From: Aquimonas sp044377145
Lineage (GTDB): Bacteria > Pseudomonadota > Gammaproteobacteria > Xanthomonadales > Xanthomonadaceae
Assembly (NCBI RefSeq): GCF_044377145.1
Contig: NZ_JBILJQ010000012.1
Coordinates: 1 to 64,000, forward strand
Length of the DNA stretch: 64,000 nt
Reading direction: 5' to 3'
The notes beneath the pieces were generated by a model. That model was given only the letters and a program-made list of their open reading frames with translations, made no database searches and was not told the origin of the DNA. A program made the position numbers and the translations under genes. The first letter of the stretch is position 1. Each line of letters begins with the position of its first letter. Below, in pieces: positions 38,201 to 46,035 of this stretch.

Positions 38201-38706
38201 CCGGCGGCCTCCTCCAGGTACACGCGCAGATCCTCCGGCCGGGCCTCGATGATCTGGCTGATCATGCCCTGCTCGATGATCGAGTAGCTGCGCGGTCCAA
38301 GCCCGGTACCGAGGAACAGATCGGTGATGTCGCGCCGACGGCAGCGGGTGCCGTTCAAGTAATAGGCCGACGCGCCATCGCGGCTGACCATGCGCTTGAC
38401 CGAGATTTCGTTGTATTGGCCGTACTCACCGACGATGGCGTGATCAGAATTGTCGAAGATCAGCTCGACGGTGGCCGTGCCCACGGGCTTGCGGCCGGAC
38501 GAACCCGAGAAGATCACGTCGGTCAGATTATCGCCACGCAGTCGGCTGGCCGAGCTCTCGCCCATCACCCAGCGCACGGCGTCGATGATGTTCGACTTGC
38601 CGCAGCCGTTCGGCCCCACCACGCCGGTCATATTGGTCGGCAGGTGAAGCGTGGTGGGGTCGACGAAGCTCTTGAAGCCCGCCAGCTTGATGGTGGACAG
38701 ACGCAT
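35203..38706 (-). CDS. smc: Chromosome segregation ATPase SMC
   Basis: 1167 residues. The head carries Walker A GPNGCGKSN near residue 32; two long coiled coils (rich in Gln, Ala, Glu, Arg, about 170-500 and 660-1000) flank a hinge (about 510-640: GAVLDWLRAQGLEQQPRAGS in part); the C-terminal half head carries the signature LLSGGEKAMTAVSL and Walker B FCLLDEVDAPLD. It dimerises and, with ScpA and ScpB, which are encoded 2.6 kb away on the other strand, compacts and separates chromosomes. It follows the parvulin gene by 24 bases. Confidence 0.97.
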   Translation of the reverse strand: MRLSTIKLAGFKSFVDPTTLHLPTNMTGVVGPNGCGKSNIIDAVRWVMGESSASRLRGDNLTDVIFSGSSGRKPVGTATVELIFDNSDHAIVGEYGQYNEISVKRMVSRDGASAYYLNGTRCRRRDITDLFLGTGLGPRSYSIIEQGMISQIIEARPEDLRVYLEEAAGISKYKERRKETETRMRHTRENMDRLNDLREEVDKQLEHLRRQARQAELYQQLRADQRERDAQLKAMQFRVVDGELTILRSSLTDEDLQLEATIAEQRHVEAQIELTRVQQGEASEALTKVQAESYRISSDIARVEQQIRHQGELGQRLRQSKAEADASHAEVLAHIEEDATKLADLEAVVQELEPAAAQISEDSAERGDALQHAERALTSWQQTSDQQRQAQAEAARAAEVERTRIDYLDRQSLELGRRREALQAELQGLDVSAIEASLADATEQAEARRAQVDELTQTLEARKQAVLAVQERQRMAQSAQAEVRKEVQSQRGRLGSLEALQAAALGQEKGAVLDWLRAQGLEQQPRAGSVLKVQPGWETAVETVLGSLIEGVLVEVPSEHAEALAALRAGRIALLAGDSGMLLAEADSLASRVEGPAALRRLLLDVHVADDLASARARLPALSDSQSIITASGEWLGAGFARVLRSGEAQQGALTRERELQNLRAEIQAQTQRETALTEQLAELRDSLQQAELEREDAQRSLYLAHRGVAELSGQLQSLSGKLDQAQTRRARIEAELEQLAGAIEEAQEQSGESRARLEHAMERMGEQEDARIRLEGERERLHAQREAAQAAVRELRERSHHLALQLESKRSQRAGLEQGLGRMRNQLQQLAQRRTELAEQLAVGDAPIEALKAELQVFLASRIDVEKALSAARSAVDGIEGELRSYEQKRQQLDQRALLLRERLGNRRLQEQALALKAQGLLESITAAEAEPEALLASLPEGASIEAWKKSLDDLETRIKRLEPVNLAAIQEFGEQSQRKDYLDSQHADLTQALETLESAIRKIDKETRGRFKDTFDRVNAGMQALYPRLFGGGHAYLELTGEDLLDTGVAIMARPPGKRVSNISLLSGGEKAMTAVSLVFAIFQLNPAPFCLLDEVDAPLDEANVGRFSAMVTEMSEKVQFLFVTHNKSTMEAARQLAGVTMREPGVSRLVSVDLDEASRLIGAA

Positions 38707-38730
38707 CCTGACCGTACTCCGTGGTGAGGC

Positions 38731-39651
38731 TTATTCGGCCGGGGCGGTGGCTGGAACGTCGGCGGGTGCGCTCGACGCCTCCGCAGTCACGGCCGTGCTG
38801 CCAGGCGCAACGATCTGCGCATTGGTGCGCAGCGCACGCATCCGGTCCGCAAGGCCCTGGCTCACCAGTTGCTGGCGAGCACCGTCGCGCACGGTCTCGA
38901 TGGCCGGCGGAACGAAGTCGCGTTTCGCCACGCGACGCAGAATGTGGAATCCGTAGCTGGTCTGCACCAGCACGGGCGACACTTCGCCATCGCTCAACTG
39001 CGAAAGCACTTGAACAAACTCGGAGGGCAGCTGCGCAAGATGGCCCCAGCCGAGGTCACGCGACTGCTGGGCCGAATCCTTGTACTTCGCCATCAGGGCC
39101 TCGAAATCGGCGCCCGGTGCGATTGCCTCCGTCAACACCTGCGCGGCCTGTGCAGCATCCGTGAACAGGATGTGCTGCGCGTTGTACTCGACCCCGCCAG
39201 TACGCTCGACTTCGCGCTGGTAGTAGCTCTGGATGTCCTGTTCCTTGATTTCGATCGAGGTGCGCAAGCTGTTGAGTTGGCGGCCCGACAGCTGCTGCAT
39301 GCGGACCAGCGCAGCCTCTGCCTGGACATCCGGGCTGTCCGCAGCCTCGCTCTTCAGCAGCGCCTGCGCGAGCAGGACGTTCTCGATCAGGCTGTCCAGG
39401 GCCTGTTGCCGCTGTTCGGCAACGCCTGGATCAAGCCCTCGACTGCGCGCGTACAGGTCGAACAATGGCTGGGTGATGGTTTCGCCATTGACCACAGCGA
39501 CCACCGGCCCTTCCGGCGCGCCAATCAGTGCAGCCTTGAGGTCAAGTGCCGGGGCGGCGGGCTCCCGCTGGCCGCAACCCGCAAGCAGGCCAAGCAGAAG
39601 CAGCGCAATCAAGGCCTGGCGCGAACAGTTCAGCATGGCAGCAAATCTCAT
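38731..39651 (-). CDS. Lipoprotein parvulin-type peptidyl-prolyl isomerase
   Basis: 306 residues. An N-terminal hydrophobic stretch ends in the lipobox LAGC (Cys26), so the mature protein is probably lipid-anchored in the periplasm. A SurA-like helical part (VVAVVNGETITQPLFD) precedes a PpiC-type parvulin domain (about 150-260: YNAQHILF, SRDLGWGHLAQLPSEF, TSYGFHILRR). The C-terminus is Ala/Pro-rich. It would assist folding of exported proteins. Its start overlaps the stop of the BolA gene in an ATGA. Confidence 0.92.
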   Translation of the reverse strand: MRFAAMLNCSRQALIALLLLGLLAGCGQREPAAPALDLKAALIGAPEGPVVAVVNGETITQPLFDLYARSRGLDPGVAEQRQQALDSLIENVLLAQALLKSEAADSPDVQAEAALVRMQQLSGRQLNSLRTSIEIKEQDIQSYYQREVERTGGVEYNAQHILFTDAAQAAQVLTEAIAPGADFEALMAKYKDSAQQSRDLGWGHLAQLPSEFVQVLSQLSDGEVSPVLVQTSYGFHILRRVAKRDFVPPAIETVRDGARQQLVSQGLADRMRALRTNAQIVAPGSTAVTAEASSAPADVPATAPAE

Positions 39652-39920
39652 GGGGCGAATTCCTCAGGCGCAAAAGCGCGCATCGACAAAGCGTGGATAT
39701 CGGTATTCATCAGTTCGCCCACGGCCGCATACACGGCGCGGTGGCGAGCGATCGGGTTCAGGCCGCGAAACGCCGGGCTGACGATCAAGAGCGAGAAGTG
39801 CCCGCGACCATCGCGCGCGCCCTCGTGGCCTGCGTGTTTGTGGCTGTCGTCGGTGAGCTCCAGCGTGCTCGGCTCAAGCACCGCAAGCGCCGCGCGGATG
39901 GCGTCCATGCGTGCACTCAC
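39648..39920 (-). CDS. BolA-family protein
   Basis: 90 residues. The BolA core is LELTDDSHKHAGHEGA, GHFSLLIVSPAFRGLNPIARHRAVYAA (in parts) and IHALSMRAFAPEE. The conserved HKHAGH region includes His candidates for binding a [2Fe-2S] cluster with a monothiol glutaredoxin. Members influence iron-sulfur cluster trafficking and cell shape. Overlaps of 4 bases on both sides link it to the YciI-like and parvulin genes. Confidence 0.93.
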   Translation of the reverse strand: MSARMDAIRAALAVLEPSTLELTDDSHKHAGHEGARDGRGHFSLLIVSPAFRGLNPIARHRAVYAAVGELMNTDIHALSMRAFAPEEFAP

Positions 39921-40216
39921 GGCAGCACCGGCTTGAACGGCAGCACCTGCACGGATTCGTACACGCCTGCCTCGAAATACGGGTCGTCCTGGGCCCAGGC
40001 GCGTGCGGCGGCGAAGTCCTCGAACTCGGCAACGATGGCGCTGCCGACGAAGCCGGCCTCACCCGGATCTTCGCAGTCGATCGCCGGAAGAGGCCCTGCC
40101 AGCTTGAGTCGGCCGGCATCACGCAGCGCGTGCAGCCGCTGCAGATGGGCCGGGCGTACGGCCAGCCGCTGCGCCAGGCTGTCGGAGACATCACAGCCGA
40201 TGATCAGGTACCACAT
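39917..40216 (-). CDS. YciI-family protein
   Basis: 99 residues from the ATG at 40214-40216 (MWYLIIGCDVSDSLAQR). The ferredoxin-like YciI core shows LQRLHALRDAGRLKLAGPL, GSAIVAEFEDFAAARAWAQDDPYF (in parts), with an Asp-Pro-Tyr-Phe motif near the end typical of the family. The Haemophilus homologue is a small dimeric protein with an enzyme-like pocket; the reaction is unknown. It opens the yciI-bolA-parvulin-smc-ligA run. Confidence 0.9.
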   Translation of the reverse strand: MWYLIIGCDVSDSLAQRLAVRPAHLQRLHALRDAGRLKLAGPLPAIDCEDPGEAGFVGSAIVAEFEDFAAARAWAQDDPYFEAGVYESVQVLPFKPVLP

Positions 40217-40398
40217 GGCGTCTGTCCTTGCCTGATGAGTAGTGGAAGAGCGCCACCGCGTCGCAACTGCGCGGATGCGCGGCGATTGCGGCTTGATCGG
40301 GAATCCAGACCTGCGCCGACGCGGGTATCCATGCGTAACCCGGCCGCGCATCATATGCGTTCACGCAAGCCCCCCTCAAATTGCTGCCGGAGCCAAGA

Positions 40399-41013
40399 AT
40401 GGGCGATCGCCTCGAAGTCCACCCCGTCAACCCGCAGGCGCGGCTGATCCAGCGCGCGGTGGACACGCTTGAGCGTGGCGGTCTGGTGGTAGCGCCCTCG
40501 GACGCCGGCTATCTGTTCGCCTGGGGCATCGATGCGATCAAGGCCGAGGAGCGCGTGCAGAAGCTTCGTGGGCTGGACACCAAGCACCCTTTCACCTTAC
40601 TCTGCGCCCGCCTGAACGAAGTCGGCCGCCTGGCCAGACTGGACGATCGCTCCTTCCGCATCGTCAAGCCCCTGGTGCCGGGGCCCTACACCTTCATTCT
40701 TCCAGTGTCTTCGGAACTGCCCCGGCGGTTCAAACAGGCCAAACGCAAGGTCATTGGTTGCCGCATCCCGGACCACCCGGTGTTGCTGGCGCTGATCGAG
40801 CTCTGGGGTTCGCCCCTGCTGTCGACCAGTCTGGAACTGCCCGAGGAATCGCCCGATCGGCAGGATGCATTCGAGGTCGCTGAACTCACCTTGCGCCATG
40901 TCGACGTGATGCTGGATTCCGGGGATTGTCCACCCGGGCCGACCAGCGTGATCGATCTGTCCGGCGACGAGCCCGTCGTAGTACGCGAAGGCGTCGGCCC
41001 TATCGATCTTTGA
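40399..41013 (+). CDS. YciO/YrdC/Sua5-family protein
   Basis: 204 residues from the ATG at 40399, preceded by GGAG at a good distance. Instead of the TsaC active-site loop PTDTVYGL it has APSDAGYLFAWGID, and KHPFTLLC for the ATP/threonine site, which place it nearer to YciO than to TsaC, the threonylcarbamoyl-AMP synthase of tRNA t6A formation. It binds nucleotide and RNA by fold; whether it makes threonylcarbamoyl-AMP in vivo is open. It lies upstream of scpA-scpB-rluB, a common neighbourhood in this order. Confidence 0.9.
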   Translation: MGDRLEVHPVNPQARLIQRAVDTLERGGLVVAPSDAGYLFAWGIDAIKAEERVQKLRGLDTKHPFTLLCARLNEVGRLARLDDRSFRIVKPLVPGPYTFILPVSSELPRRFKQAKRKVIGCRIPDHPVLLALIELWGSPLLSTSLELPEESPDRQDAFEVAELTLRHVDVMLDSGDCPPGPTSVIDLSGDEPVVVREGVGPIDL

Positions 41014-41348
41014 ATGCCCAGCGGCCGGACCGCCGGGTGGACAGCGAGACTCACGCACACGCGGCCAGCCGCAGTGTTGAAGCTCGCGCTGCGGTAGTAC
41101 GGGCGCAGTGCTGGCTATCCTGGCCGACCCGCAGCCCGCGCCTGCGGTGATCGGCGCGACCGGGGGAGCGGTCGCGCGCAGCAACTGACCACCGGCCCGT
41201 CCGGTACTCACTTTTTTGTAAGCGAATGCGCCGCCCGCCCAGGGCTGGCCCCGCGCAACCCAAGTTCTCCGTCGCCGAGTGCGCCCGGGCAGGCCAGTCC
41301 CGCAACCGCGGTGATGGCCACGGAACACCTCAAGGATTCATCGAGACG
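41014..41348. other. 335-base region between yciO-like gene and scpA
   Basis: No gene is visible. GCGCGACCG (41154-41162), a 6-base loop and CGGTCGCGC (41169-41177) form a 9-bp GC-rich hairpin with no T-run directly after it; a T6 tract occurs 32 bases on. The scpA reading frame stays open back to 41226, but family similarity begins only after 41349. Confidence 0.5.
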
Positions 41349-42359
41349 ATGACCGTCGAATCGGCGCCCAGCGCCGACACCAGCACCGTAGAGCGACCCA
41401 GCCCTCCGCAGCAGCAGGAGATGCCGCTGGCGCTGGTGCGTGGGCAGCCGATGCTGCAGATCCCGCAGGATCTGTACATTCCGCCGGATGCGCTGGAGGT
41501 GATTCTCGACGCGTTCGAAGGCCCGCTCGACCTGCTGCTGTACCTGATCCGCCGGCAGAACCTGGACATCCTCGACATCCCGGTGGCCGAGATCACCCGT
41601 CAGTACATCGACTACATCGGCCTGATGCAGGACATCAAGCTCGAACTGGCGGCCGAGTATCTGGTGATGGCCGCGATCCTGGCCGAGATCAAATCGCGCC
41701 TGCTGCTGCCACGCCCGCCGACCGAAGCCGGCGAAGAAGAGGATCCGCGTGCCGAGCTGGTGCGCCGGCTCCAAGAGTATGAGCGCTTCCGCCAGGCCGC
41801 GCAGGACATCGACGCCCTGCCCCGGATCGAGCGCGACACCCAAGTGGTACACGCGCACAGCGGCGAGCGCACCCGAGTCAGCCTGCCGCCGCCAGTGGAC
41901 CTGCGCGAAATGCTGCTTGCCCTGCGCGATGTGTTCAAACGCGCCGAGCTGTTCAGCCACCACAACATCCGCCGAGAGGCGCTGTCGGTCCGCCAGCGCA
42001 TGGGCGAGACCCTGTCGCGGCTGGAGGGCGGCCGCTTCCATCCCTTCACCGACCTGTTCAACCCGCAGGAAGGACGCCTCGGTGTGGTGGTGAGCTTCTT
42101 GGCAATGCTGGAGCTGGCCAAGGAAATGCTGATCGAGATCGTGCAGGAGAACCCGCTGGCGCCGATCTTCGTGCGCAGCCTGGGCGTCAGCACTGAGCCG
42201 GCCGATCGTCCGTTCGACACCAGCGCTGACGACGCGGACGTGGACAACACCAGCTTCGAAGAGGGCCCGTTTGAGCGGGATGCCGGCGTGACCGAGATCG
42301 GCGCACACGCTACCGGCGACGACGACTCGCTCGCCCTGCCCGCCTCCGAAACGCGCTGA
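41349..42359 (+). CDS. scpA: Segregation and condensation protein A
   Basis: 336 residues from MTVESAPS, with AAGGA about 11 bases upstream of the ATG. After a disordered start the kleisin core begins at ILDAFEGPLDLLLYLIRRQNLDI (in parts), followed by the helical EYLVMAAILAEIKSRLLLP, and a C-terminal winged helix (FHPFTDLF, VVVSFLAMLELAKEMLIEI). It bridges the SMC heads and carries ScpB. The last 50 residues are acidic and low-complexity. scpB follows after 15 bases. Confidence 0.95.
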   Translation: MTVESAPSADTSTVERPSPPQQQEMPLALVRGQPMLQIPQDLYIPPDALEVILDAFEGPLDLLLYLIRRQNLDILDIPVAEITRQYIDYIGLMQDIKLELAAEYLVMAAILAEIKSRLLLPRPPTEAGEEEDPRAELVRRLQEYERFRQAAQDIDALPRIERDTQVVHAHSGERTRVSLPPPVDLREMLLALRDVFKRAELFSHHNIRREALSVRQRMGETLSRLEGGRFHPFTDLFNPQEGRLGVVVSFLAMLELAKEMLIEIVQENPLAPIFVRSLGVSTEPADRPFDTSADDADVDNTSFEEGPFERDAGVTEIGAHATGDDDSLALPASETR

Positions 42360-42374
42360 GGACCCCGCAAACGC

Positions 42375-43397
42375 ATGGATTTCGAGCTGTTGAAGCGCAT
42401 CGTTGAAGCCGCCCTGCTGGCGGCTCCGCAGCCCTTGACCGTGGCCCAGCTGGGCGACCTGTTCGGCGAGGGCGAAGCGCCGCCCGCCGACGACATCCGT
42501 CGCGCCCTGCACACCCTGCAGGAGGACTGCTCCGCACGCGGCGTCGAACTGATCGAAGTTGCCTCGGGCTTCCGCTATCAGGTGCGCAGCGATGTCTATC
42601 CGCACATCGCCCGGCTGTGGGCAGAAAAGCCGCCGCGCTACTCGCGCGCTCTGCTGGAAACGCTGGCGCTGATCGCCTATCGGCAGCCGATCACCCGCGG
42701 CGAGATCGAAGCCATCCGCGGCGTGGCGGTCAATACCCAGATCATCCGCACCTTGGAAGAGCGCGAGTGGATCCGCGTGGTCGGCCACCGCGACGTGCCC
42801 GGCAAGCCGGCGCTGTTCGGCACCACCCGCGCATTTCTGGACTACTTCAACCTGAAGAGCCTCGATCAACTGCCGACGCTGGCAGCCCTGCAGGACTTGC
42901 CCGAGCTTGAGCCGCAGCTGGATTTCGACGCTGCGCGGGTCGCCAAGGCTGCGCTGCCGCCGGCGCTTGCAGTCGACGGCCACAATCAGTCCGTGACAGT
43001 TCCGGAAGCAGTCGCAGCGCCGAAGTCGAGCGTAGCGCGTGACGATATCCCCGAGAACACCTCGGCAGTCGCTGCAGCCGCATCCGACAGCCTGTCGGAA
43101 CATCCAGACGCGACCGCAGGTACGGATTCTGCACAGGCGATTGCGCACGCAACGCCTGCCGCTGATCCCGGCCATTCCGACTCCGTCTTGGCCGCCGCCG
43201 AGGCGCAGTCTTCGCCAACTGCGCAGCTGCATGCAGACCCGGCCGCGGTGGTGCCGGTCAGCGCCGATCAAGACACCGACGACACCCCCGACACTGCCGG
43301 CACGGAGGCAACTCCGGGCCGCACTGATGACAACGCAGCAGCCGCTGCTGATTCCCACACGGGCGAGCCCGAAACCTCGCCGGAGCAGATCCCATGA
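42375..43397 (+). CDS. scpB: Segregation and condensation protein B
   Basis: 340 residues. The two winged-helix domains occupy about residues 1-185 (RIVEAALLAAPQPLTVAQLGDLF, LALIAYRQPITRGEIEAIRGV in parts). The remaining 150 residues are an Ala/Pro/Asp/Glu-rich tail without predicted structure, so the protein is much longer than typical ScpB (about 200). It binds ScpA in the SMC complex. Its stop overlaps the rluB start in an ATGA. Confidence 0.95.
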   Translation: MDFELLKRIVEAALLAAPQPLTVAQLGDLFGEGEAPPADDIRRALHTLQEDCSARGVELIEVASGFRYQVRSDVYPHIARLWAEKPPRYSRALLETLALIAYRQPITRGEIEAIRGVAVNTQIIRTLEEREWIRVVGHRDVPGKPALFGTTRAFLDYFNLKSLDQLPTLAALQDLPELEPQLDFDAARVAKAALPPALAVDGHNQSVTVPEAVAAPKSSVARDDIPENTSAVAAAASDSLSEHPDATAGTDSAQAIAHATPAADPGHSDSVLAAAEAQSSPTAQLHADPAAVVPVSADQDTDDTPDTAGTEATPGRTDDNAAAAADSHTGEPETSPEQIP

Positions 43398-45112
43398 GTG
43401 AGACACCCCGCCGCGTCCTGTCCTTGAAGCGCGAAGGCGCCGCCGCCGTCCGAGTTGAGGAGCGCCTGCACAAGGTGCTGGCGACCGCCGGCCTCGGCTC
43501 GCGACGTGCGCTGGAAGAGCGCATCGCCCGCGGCGAAGTGAAGGTCAATGGCGAAGTCGCCGGCACCGGCAGCAGCGTCGCCTCCGGCGACCGCGTCGAG
43601 CTGGATGGCCGCGCCTTCGTCGCCACCAACCAGAGCGAGCCGGCGCAGATCCTGCTGTACAACAAGCCCGAGGGCGAGTTGACCACGCGCGACGATCCCG
43701 AAGGCCGCGCCACCGTGTTCGAGAACCTGCCGCGGCTGAAAGGCGCCCGCTGGATCGCGGTCGGCCGCCTCGACATCAACACCACCGGCCTGCTGCTGCT
43801 CACCACCGATGGCGAGCTCGCCAATGCGCTGATGCACCCCAGCACGGAGATCGAACGCGAGTACGTCTGCCGAATCCACGGCGAAGTCAGCGAGGATGTG
43901 ATCAAGCAGCTGCAGCGCGGCGTGCAGCTCGAAGACGGCGAAGCCAAGTTCGACGAGATCGAGCCGATCGGCTCCAGCGACGCGCATGCCTGGTTCCGGG
44001 TGGTGCTGAGCGAGGGCCGCAACCGCGAAGTGCGGCGCATGTGGGAAGCCGTCGGCTTCACCGTCAGCCGGCTGAAGCGGGTCCGCTACGGCGGGATCGA
44101 GCTGCCGCGCCTGCTCAAGCGCGGCATGAGCCAGCCGATGGCCGCCGAGGCCGTGCAGGCACTGCGCGAAAAGCTGGCGCTGGCGCCACTGGAAGCCAGC
44201 CTCACCCTGCAGCCGGTGATCGGCCAACGCCGTGCCAAGACCAGCGAGTACCGCCCCGGCGCGCGCGAACAGAAAGCCTGGACCCAGGGCGCCTATGGCG
44301 ACGAAGGCCGCGAACTGCGCGCCTATGACGTGATCCGCGAAGACGCTCCGCGTGGCCGCAAGGGCCCCGGTATGCGGCCTGGCCCCGGCGGCAAGCGTCC
44401 TGGTAGCAAGCCGGGCGCGCGCCCGGGCGGCGCTGGCCCGATGGGCAAGCGCGGTCCAGGCGCAGGCGCCGGAGCAGGTGGCCCAAGCCGCGGTGCCGGC
44501 GGCACCCGCCCCGACAACTACGGCAATACCCTGACCGCCCCCGGCGGCGAAGTGCGCGGCCGCGGCGGCAACCGCCCCGGCGGCCCGGGCGGTAATCGCA
44601 GCGGCGGTGGTCAGCCGGCCGGCGGCGCTGAGCGCAGCGGCGAGTTCCGCAGCTGGTATGTGCCTGAAGGCGTCACCACCACCAGCCCTTCGGCTCGTCC
44701 GCAGGGCCGGCCCGGTGGCCCGCGCCCGGGCGGCAAGCCCGGTGGCGGCGGTGCCTATGGCAATGCGAAACCCGGTGGGGCCAAGCCGGGTGCAGCAGCC
44801 GGGCCGTATGGCAATGCGCGCCCTGGCGGCAAGCCGTGTGGTCGTCCCGCCGGTCCAGGTGGCGCAGGTCCACGCCCCGAGGGCGGCCGACCGACCGGCC
44901 CACGTCCGGAAGGCGCGCGTCCCGGCGGCCCGCGTCCCGAAGGCGGACGTCCCGCCGGCCCGCGTCCGGCTGGGGCACGCCCCGGCGGTCCGCGTCCCGA
45001 AGGTGGCCGTCCAGCCGGTCCGCGCCCGGCAGGCCCAGGCGGCGCACCGGGTCGCCCGGCCGGTGGTCGCGGACCGCAGGGCAAACCCCGCGGCCCGCGG
45101 CCACCGCGCTAA
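43394..45112 (+). CDS. rluB: 23S rRNA pseudouridine synthase RluB with long Gly/Pro/Arg-rich tail
   Basis: 572 residues. An S4 RNA-binding domain (about 22-80, ERLHKVLATAGLGSRRALEE) is followed by an RsuA-type catalytic domain with Asp127 in GRLDINTTGLLLLTTDG, and NREVRRMWEAVG later. It isomerises a uridine of 23S rRNA (U2605 in E. coli). From about residue 300 the protein continues as a 270-residue Gly/Pro/Arg/Ala tail, probably disordered and strongly basic, likely to add RNA affinity. The catalytic part is about 260 residues, so half the gene is tail. Confidence 0.94.
   Translation: MSETPRRVLSLKREGAAAVRVEERLHKVLATAGLGSRRALEERIARGEVKVNGEVAGTGSSVASGDRVELDGRAFVATNQSEPAQILLYNKPEGELTTRDDPEGRATVFENLPRLKGARWIAVGRLDINTTGLLLLTTDGELANALMHPSTEIEREYVCRIHGEVSEDVIKQLQRGVQLEDGEAKFDEIEPIGSSDAHAWFRVVLSEGRNREVRRMWEAVGFTVSRLKRVRYGGIELPRLLKRGMSQPMAAEAVQALREKLALAPLEASLTLQPVIGQRRAKTSEYRPGAREQKAWTQGAYGDEGRELRAYDVIREDAPRGRKGPGMRPGPGGKRPGSKPGARPGGAGPMGKRGPGAGAGAGGPSRGAGGTRPDNYGNTLTAPGGEVRGRGGNRPGGPGGNRSGGGQPAGGAERSGEFRSWYVPEGVTTTSPSARPQGRPGGPRPGGKPGGGGAYGNAKPGGAKPGAAAGPYGNARPGGKPCGRPAGPGGAGPRPEGGRPTGPRPEGARPGGPRPEGGRPAGPRPAGARPGGPRPEGGRPAGPRPAGPGGAPGRPAGGRGPQGKPRGPRPPR
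44867..45046 (+). repeat. 30-bp tandem repeat coding for GPRPEGGRPx decapeptides
   Basis: Within the rluB tail (residues about 492-551) six imperfect 10-residue units follow each other: GPRPEGGRPT, GPRPEGARPG, GPRPEGGRPA, GPRPAGARPG, GPRPEGGRPA and a degenerate GPRPAGPGGA. The period is exactly 30 bases and in frame, so copy number could change by slippage without frameshift. Confidence 0.85.
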
Positions 45113-45166
45113 GCCTCCGGCGGCTGCGCCCAAGCGGCGCGTCGACACAGCATCAGCGGCACATAC

Positions 45167-45208
45167 AGCACGGCAAGCGCCTCCAAGCGCTTGCCGTGCT
45201 CGTTTCTA
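45167..45208 (+). terminator. Rho-independent terminator after rluB
   Basis: A perfect 14-bp stem, AGCACGGCAAGCGC (45167-45180) with GCGCTTGCCGTGCT (45187-45200), a 6-base loop, then CGTTTCT. It lies 54 bases after the rluB stop and would end the scpA-scpB-rluB transcript. Confidence 0.85.
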
Positions 45209-45386
45209 CTCACCACTCGAGCCGAGGCCAAAGCCGCTCGGCGCGCACGCGCCTTCCCATCTGGCTCTGAGGAACGAACAGCGCGCATCGCGTAGCTCGC
45301 GTGCCGGCGCCAAACCAATGACTGAAGGCGCCGATCGGCCGGGCATGCTGCTTGCAAGCCAGCTCGCAGATTTCAGGTGAGCGCAC

Positions 45387-45968
45387 ATGTCTCCGACACA
45401 CTCAACGCCAAACGCACCAGCAGCACTGCGTCGCCCTCGGCTGCGCCAAGGTCTGTCGTTCGGCGTACTCGCGATGTGGCTGGCCACCGCCGGCTGGGGC
45501 TTCTGGTTGATCGAAGGCAAACCGGCTTTTGCACGCGCGCAGTCCGCATCAGACCCGATTCGCGTTCAGGCCATCGAGGCCTGGGGCCGCGACCTCGGCG
45601 CCGGATCTTCCGGGCGACCGCTGCTGGTTCTGATTCCGTCGACCACTATCTCGTTCTGCGCCTGCTCGGCCTCGACCGAGCAGCTGAACTAGCTGCACAG
45701 CCAAGCGCAAGCCGCGGGCCTGCAGGTGGCGAGCGTGGATCTGGGCCAACAGCCCGGCCAGGTGCAGAACCTGCTGCCGGCGCATATCGATCTCGCCCTG
45801 TTCAGTCGCTCAGGCCGCCTGCTGTTCGCCGGCCCGGCTGACTCACCACTGCACTGCATCGCCGGCTCCAGCTTGGCCGAGCTGGTGCTGACCCAGGCCG
45901 AAGGCGAGCAGCCACCGCTGTGGGCCGCGGTGCTGGACGAACCCTGCCCTTGTGTCTCTATCGCATGA
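45387..45968 (+). pseudogene. Thioredoxin-like membrane protein (DUF6436-like) interrupted by an in-frame TAG
   Basis: A single 194-codon frame is broken only by a TAG at 45690-45692 (codon 102). Before it: an N-terminal membrane helix (LSFGVLAMWLATAGWGFWLI), then LLVLIPSTTISFCACSASTEQLN. After it, in the same frame: LHSQAQAAGLQVASVDL, IDLALFSRSGRLLFAGP and a C-terminal DEPCPCVSIA. This matches a thioredoxin-fold family with a CxC active site, I think DUF6436. Strand and frame continue cleanly, so it is one gene with a nonsense change or a sequencing error. The upper half alone would end within the predicted fold and is probably inactive. Confidence 0.75.
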
Positions 45969-46035
45969 GCGCTCGCCCGCTCCAGCGAACCGACGCGTCC
46001 CCGACAAATCGTCGATCACCTTCAGAAATCAGCCC

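Noticed and set aside
41154..41177. 9-bp GC-rich hairpin after the yciO-like gene as terminator
   Set aside because: It lies 140 bases past the stop and has no adjacent T-run, so it was described only within the gap entry.
41208..43406. 732-codon open frame opposite scpA and scpB
   Set aside because: Low-complexity antisense frame; the sense genes are conserved.
43268..45148. 626-codon Ala/Gly/Thr-rich frame opposite rluB
   Set aside because: A product of the repetitive GC-rich rluB tail read backwards.
45690..45692. Programmed recoding of TAG (pyrrolysine)
   Set aside because: No pyrrolysine machinery is expected in this lineage and no recoding structure is seen; nonsense mutation or error is simpler.
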